DNA from: Pseudomonadota bacterium | Lineage (GTDB): Bacteria > Pseudomonadota > Alphaproteobacteria > Rhizobiales > Xanthobacteraceae | Assembly: GCA_023387735.1 (NCBI GenBank) | Contig: JAEWHP010000049.1 | Location: forward strand, 432,504-496,503 | Direction of reading: 5' to 3' | DNA length: 64,000 bases | Shown here: in pieces, positions 61,600 to 64,000 of the stretch | How positions within the stretch are numbered: position 1 is the stretch's first letter | How the letters are laid out: each line of letters begins with the position of its first letter | Notes under the pieces: generated by a model | Seen by the model: the letters and a program-made list of their open reading frames with translations, nothing else | Database searches by the model: none | Told to the model about the DNA's origin: nothing | Made by a program: the position numbers and the translations under genes

Positions 61600-62320
61600 A
61601 AAATCCCACAATAACAATTATTTACAGAGAAGATGGGGAGCGCTTTAGTCGCACTACAACCCTAGATCATTTTTAATCAGCAATTAATCAGCGCCAAATT
61701 CGATGGGCAATCACGAAATCAAAATCACCTTAGATGCGTCAGGCCGGCGTAACCCATTTGCTGGTCTATCGCCTCGACTATATGCACGCGAGAATGCGAC
61801 ACAGCGTGGCAACAGCGGCACAGCTCAGGCCGGCACAGTCGCAGCAGCTATTCGATCTCTGTCAAACAAGTGTTGATAGGGGTGTCTGGTGAAATCACCG
61901 GACACTCTCTGGAAATTGCGCGTGGTCAAATTGCAACCGATAAAGGTATCGGTCGCGAGATCATTGTCGAATTTCTCAAAGACATTCCGATGGTCACTGA
62001 AAACGCTGTCAGACAGCAACTCGCAATTTTGAAAGCGTCTGGTGACCGCCAAAATTGGTGCCCCGGCGCAGATGAGGAGTGTGGGCTGCGCCGGGACAGC
62101 GCTCTCCGCAGATGGCTTGAAGGGGGCTGGGGGTACCATCGACAGGCGCGCATTATCATCAAAGCACAACCTGAGCGTTTTCACAGTGCAGTTTGTGCCA
62201 TTTACGCAGAAGAAAAGTTGGTTCCTCCGAGGAACTAGAATGGGAAAGATTTTCCATCCGGTCGCCGGGGCGTGAAACATTTTCCGGTGTGACGTTTTGA
62301 CGTTGATGGAAGATGACCCA
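61600..62320. other. Gene-poor stretch right of the tRNA remnant
   Basis: About 720 bases. Two overlapping frames exist on opposite strands: TTG 61870-62238 rightward, containing GEITGHSLEIARGQIATDKGIGREIIVEFLKDIP, and 62436-61825 leftward. Neither has a convincing ribosome-binding site or family. I do not call a gene, though a short remnant of a regulatory protein is possible on the plus strand. Confidence 0.35.
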
Positions 62321-62479
62321 ATGCGATTGCGCGTAACCGCCGACACCTGCCGCCGCCTTCTCGGCTCGATCAATGATCCCGAGACCTTGGCGCGACTAAC
62401 CGCGCTGGCGCAAGAATGCGAAGCCAAGCTGAGCACCTTGGCCGAACGCTGGAATGACGAATCGCAGCCACCCGATTGA
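62321..62479 (+). CDS. Small protein of unknown function
   Basis: 52 residues from ATG 62321, with GGAAG upstream. The sequence RLRVTADTCRRLLGSINDPETLARLTALAQECEAKLSTLAERWNDE is helical and resembles small soluble proteins common in Bradyrhizobium. It is followed after two bases by a 33-residue membrane peptide, so the two are one transcription unit. Longer starts (TTG 62297, ATG 62306) have no ribosome-binding site. Confidence 0.6.
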   Translation: MRLRVTADTCRRLLGSINDPETLARLTALAQECEAKLSTLAERWNDESQPPD

Positions 62480-62481
62480 TC

Positions 62482-62583
62482 ATGAAGCCGCCGCCATCCC
62501 GACTTTTCAATGTAGCCGGCGTCGTCGTGATCGCCACGAGCTTTGCATTACTTGTCTATATCTATCTTGAAGCCACCCGTTGA
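62482..62583 (+). CDS. 33-residue single-span membrane peptide
   Basis: ATG 62482 to TGA 62583 encodes a peptide with the basic start KPPPSRL and one hydrophobic span NVAGVVVIATSFALLVYIYL, ending EATR. The ATG follows the previous gene's stop by two bases. Peptides of this kind in bacteria often modulate a membrane protein, but nothing shows a partner. Confidence 0.5.
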   Translation: MKPPPSRLFNVAGVVVIATSFALLVYIYLEATR

Positions 62584-62694
62584 CGCTGACCAGCGCGTTT
62601 CATGTAGCGAAACTCCAACCCTCTAGCCGTCCCTGAGCGAAAGCGGCACACTGATCGCTCAGCGCAGGTCGATGCGCTGCTGGAATGGTTGGGA

Positions 62695-63015
62695 ATGCCG
62701 CATAAGTCTTGTGACCGGTCTTACCTGAGTGAAGCGCAACGGCGTGCACTGCTCGCGGCAAAGGCCGGCAAGGTGATCCGGAAATTCGAGTATCGAAGCA
62801 GCGTCCTGACTAGTCCAGGAATCGGCAGCATCGCACTCTGGGCACTGGCACGCGAGCACCTGATCGAGAATGGACCTATCGAGAACGGACGCTGCGTCAT
62901 GGTGCTGACGTTGAAAGGGCGTCGTGAGCTTGAACTGATTTCGCGAGAACCGCCGGCTGTCGATGACCGCTTGACGGCCCCAGTCGTCACCGCAAAATCT
63001 CGGGGGGCACGTTAA
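62695..63015 (+). CDS. Protein of unknown function, possible DNA-binding
   Basis: 106 residues from ATG 62695. The N-terminal CDRSYLSEAQRRALLAAKAGKVIRKFEYRSSVLTSPGIGSIALWALAREHLIENG has helix-turn-helix-like spacing and a following strand (RCVMVLTLKGRREL), as in small winged-helix proteins. No clear family. It precedes the PilZ gene by 94 bases on the same strand. Confidence 0.5.
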   Translation: MPHKSCDRSYLSEAQRRALLAAKAGKVIRKFEYRSSVLTSPGIGSIALWALAREHLIENGPIENGRCVMVLTLKGRRELELISREPPAVDDRLTAPVVTAKSRGAR

Positions 63016-63109
63016 CCAATCAGCAAGCTTTTCAGGGTGCGATCGGCCCATTCTGTTAGGTTTTGCCGGCTTCGTCACTACCACCATTGCGATACTTTGG
63101 GATGGTCCG

Positions 63110-63358
63110 ATGTGTGAGCGTCGCACCCTTGAGATCAACCGGCTGGCGCTGGTGTGCGTCGATGGCGTTCGAGGCTGCCACCCCTGCGTTGTGGTGGATT
63201 TCACCGACGATGGGGCGACACTGCATTCGACCACCCATCACACCGCCGCCTTCAAGTTTAACCTGTCGCTGGATGGCTTCAGGACGACGAAGCACTGCCG
63301 CGTGATCTGGCGGAATGGCAATACGTGCGGCGTCGAATTCATCGGAGCGCCGGACTGA
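63110..63358 (+). CDS. Small PilZ-like domain protein
   Basis: 82 residues. PilZ-type beta barrel: CVVVDFTDDGATLHS, FKFNLSLDGFRTTKHCRVIWRNGNTCGVEFIG. The c-di-GMP contact motif RxxxR at the N-terminus is only partly present (MCERRTLEINR), and the (D/N)xSxxG motif reads DFTDDGA. It may bind c-di-GMP or may be a degenerate receptor. The stop overlaps the next start (TGATG), so the genes are coupled. Confidence 0.7.
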   Translation: MCERRTLEINRLALVCVDGVRGCHPCVVVDFTDDGATLHSTTHHTAAFKFNLSLDGFRTTKHCRVIWRNGNTCGVEFIGAPD

Positions 63359-63648
63359 TGCCGTGGTTCAAGCGCTTTTCTGAGCCGATCATTCTCAGGG
63401 ATAGCCGCGCACTGCATACCCTACGCGATGCCGCCTCCTACATCGCCGAATTCTCAACGACCGAACAAGCCTCTGCCGAATGCCAGATTCCATTGGAAGC
63501 GCTGAGGCTGGCCACCGAAACCGACGCGCCAACGCTACTGGCGCGAACGGCGGTGCTCAATGCAATCCGACGGCATCGACCCGAAACAGCGCCTGCGCGA
63601 CCGATGACCAAAATTATTCGCATCTTTGGCCGCAGAGCAAATTCCTAG
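63358..63648 (+). CDS. Small protein of unknown function
   Basis: 96 residues from ATG 63358, which overlaps the PilZ stop by one base. The C-terminus is basic (RPMTKIIRIFGRRANS) and the middle helical (LRDAASYIAEFSTTEQASAECQIPLEALRLA). No family recognised. Translational coupling to the PilZ protein suggests a joint role. Confidence 0.55.
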   Translation: MPWFKRFSEPIILRDSRALHTLRDAASYIAEFSTTEQASAECQIPLEALRLATETDAPTLLARTAVLNAIRRHRPETAPARPMTKIIRIFGRRANS

Positions 63649-63775
63649 CGGATCGTATCGAGCGGCGGCCTGATTGGGCTTGAGCTGTGGTCGGGCCTTA
63701 AAATTCCTAGTCGGAACCGAAACAAATCCAACGAAGGCGAATTTTGCTACTGGGGCTCGCAGAAATAGAGGTGCC

Positions 63776-63880
63776 ATGCATTTATCACCCGTAGAGGCCC
63801 TTCTCGCCGTTGCGACCCTAAGTACAACGTTCCTAGCGGAGATGTTCGCTTTTGGGATTGATCTGAAGGGGACGCCATGA
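63776..63880 (+). CDS. 34-residue single-span membrane peptide
   Basis: ATG 63776 to TGA 63880: MHLSPVEALLAVATLSTTFLAEMFAFGIDLKGTP. One hydrophobic span starting at residue 5. The stop overlaps the ATGATG start of the next frame at 63877. A GGTG site is weak. It is a second very small membrane peptide in this 2-kb stretch. Confidence 0.4.
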   Translation: MHLSPVEALLAVATLSTTFLAEMFAFGIDLKGTP

Positions 63881-64000
63881 TGGAACCTGACCGAAACCAC
63901 TCTCCGGCGCTGGAGCCGACCCACTGCCAAGCCATCTGCCATTCGATTGGGGAGCGGCTTCGTTTCGATCTTAATCGAGACCGATCGCCGCTGCCCCCGC
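63877..64000 (+). CDS. Partial small protein at the window end
   Basis: Frame open to the edge: begins MMEPDRNHSPALEPTHCQAICHSIGERLRFDLNRDRSPLPP. ATG overlaps the previous stop, indicating coupling. The IGERLR segment recalls short NepR-like proteins that regulate the general stress response, but the match is too short to claim. Confidence 0.35.
   Translation, partial: MMEPDRNHSPALEPTHCQAICHSIGERLRFDLNRDRSPLPP

Noticed and set aside
61870..62238. Coding region of 122 codons with TTG start
   Set aside because: Weak start, no ribosome-binding site, an equally long frame on the opposite strand, and no recognised family.
1..64000. CRISPR arrays, insertion sequences and rRNA
   Set aside because: No regularly spaced direct repeats, transposase motifs or rRNA-like segments were seen on either strand.

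Overview
The window looks like chromosomal DNA of a Bradyrhizobium-type alphaproteobacterium. Reasons read from the sequence: high G+C, a der / small-lipoprotein / YfgM-like cluster, paralogous branched-chain-type ABC binding proteins, dispersed palindromic intergenic repeats with GTCAT...ATGAC ends, a SapC-family protein, an Xre-RES toxin-antitoxin pair, PilZ and other very small proteins, and many GTG/TTG starts. No rRNA genes, CRISPR array, transposase or integrase was found.

Layout. 0-1.7 kb: tail of a gene, then an orphan ABC substrate-binding protein. 1.7-7.1 kb: one very large STAND-type ATPase with a nuclease-like N-terminus, a probable Avs-like phage sensor, standing alone among housekeeping genes. 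7.2-20 kb: an MFS efflux gene coupled to der, a lipoprotein, a YfgM-like protein, an acyl-CoA ligase, panB, nnrU, prfC, a guanidine-II (mini-ykkC) riboswitch in front of a sugE/gdx exporter, and a PiT/DUF47 phosphate transporter pair. 20-25 kb: a complete Liv-type ABC operon (livG, livF, binding protein, livH, livM) whose binding protein is a close paralogue of the orphan at 0.4 kb. 25-44.5 kb: metabolic and stress genes (PAS protein, ArsC/Spx-type protein, SDR, HAD, an IlvD/Edd dehydratase, Lin0512, DUF899, amidase, SAF-domain dehydrogenase, methyltransferases, serine hydrolase), two separate ArsR+SRPBCC modules with readable operators, a degenerate peptide deformylase homologue, an Rrf2 regulator with an operator over its start codon, and an Xre-RES toxin-antitoxin operon.

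44.6-61.6 kb is a different kind of DNA: a decayed FAD-oxidase remnant, then a dense block of nucleic-acid-processing genes. Leftward run a beta-CASP/RNase J-like metallo-hydrolase, a PD-(D/E)XK nuclease-like protein and an unknown protein. Then come a PPP-type phosphatase, a protein with a PcfJ-like C-terminus, a WYL-domain regulator, a uracil-DNA-glycosylase-like protein, an agmatine deiminase, an AddB-like nuclease (frameshifted near its C-terminus), an AddA-like helicase-nuclease and a single-motif phospholipase-D-like nuclease. A 21-bp exact inverted repeat sits in front of the PcfJ-like gene and in the agmatine deiminase/addB divergent promoter. The block ends near a remnant of the 3' half of tRNA-Lys(TTT), which suggests an integrated element. 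I read this as a defence or DNA-repair island and the best candidate for an undescribed system; that is inference from gene content.

61.6-64 kb holds very small genes (including 33- and 34-residue membrane peptides and a PilZ protein) and no large gene.
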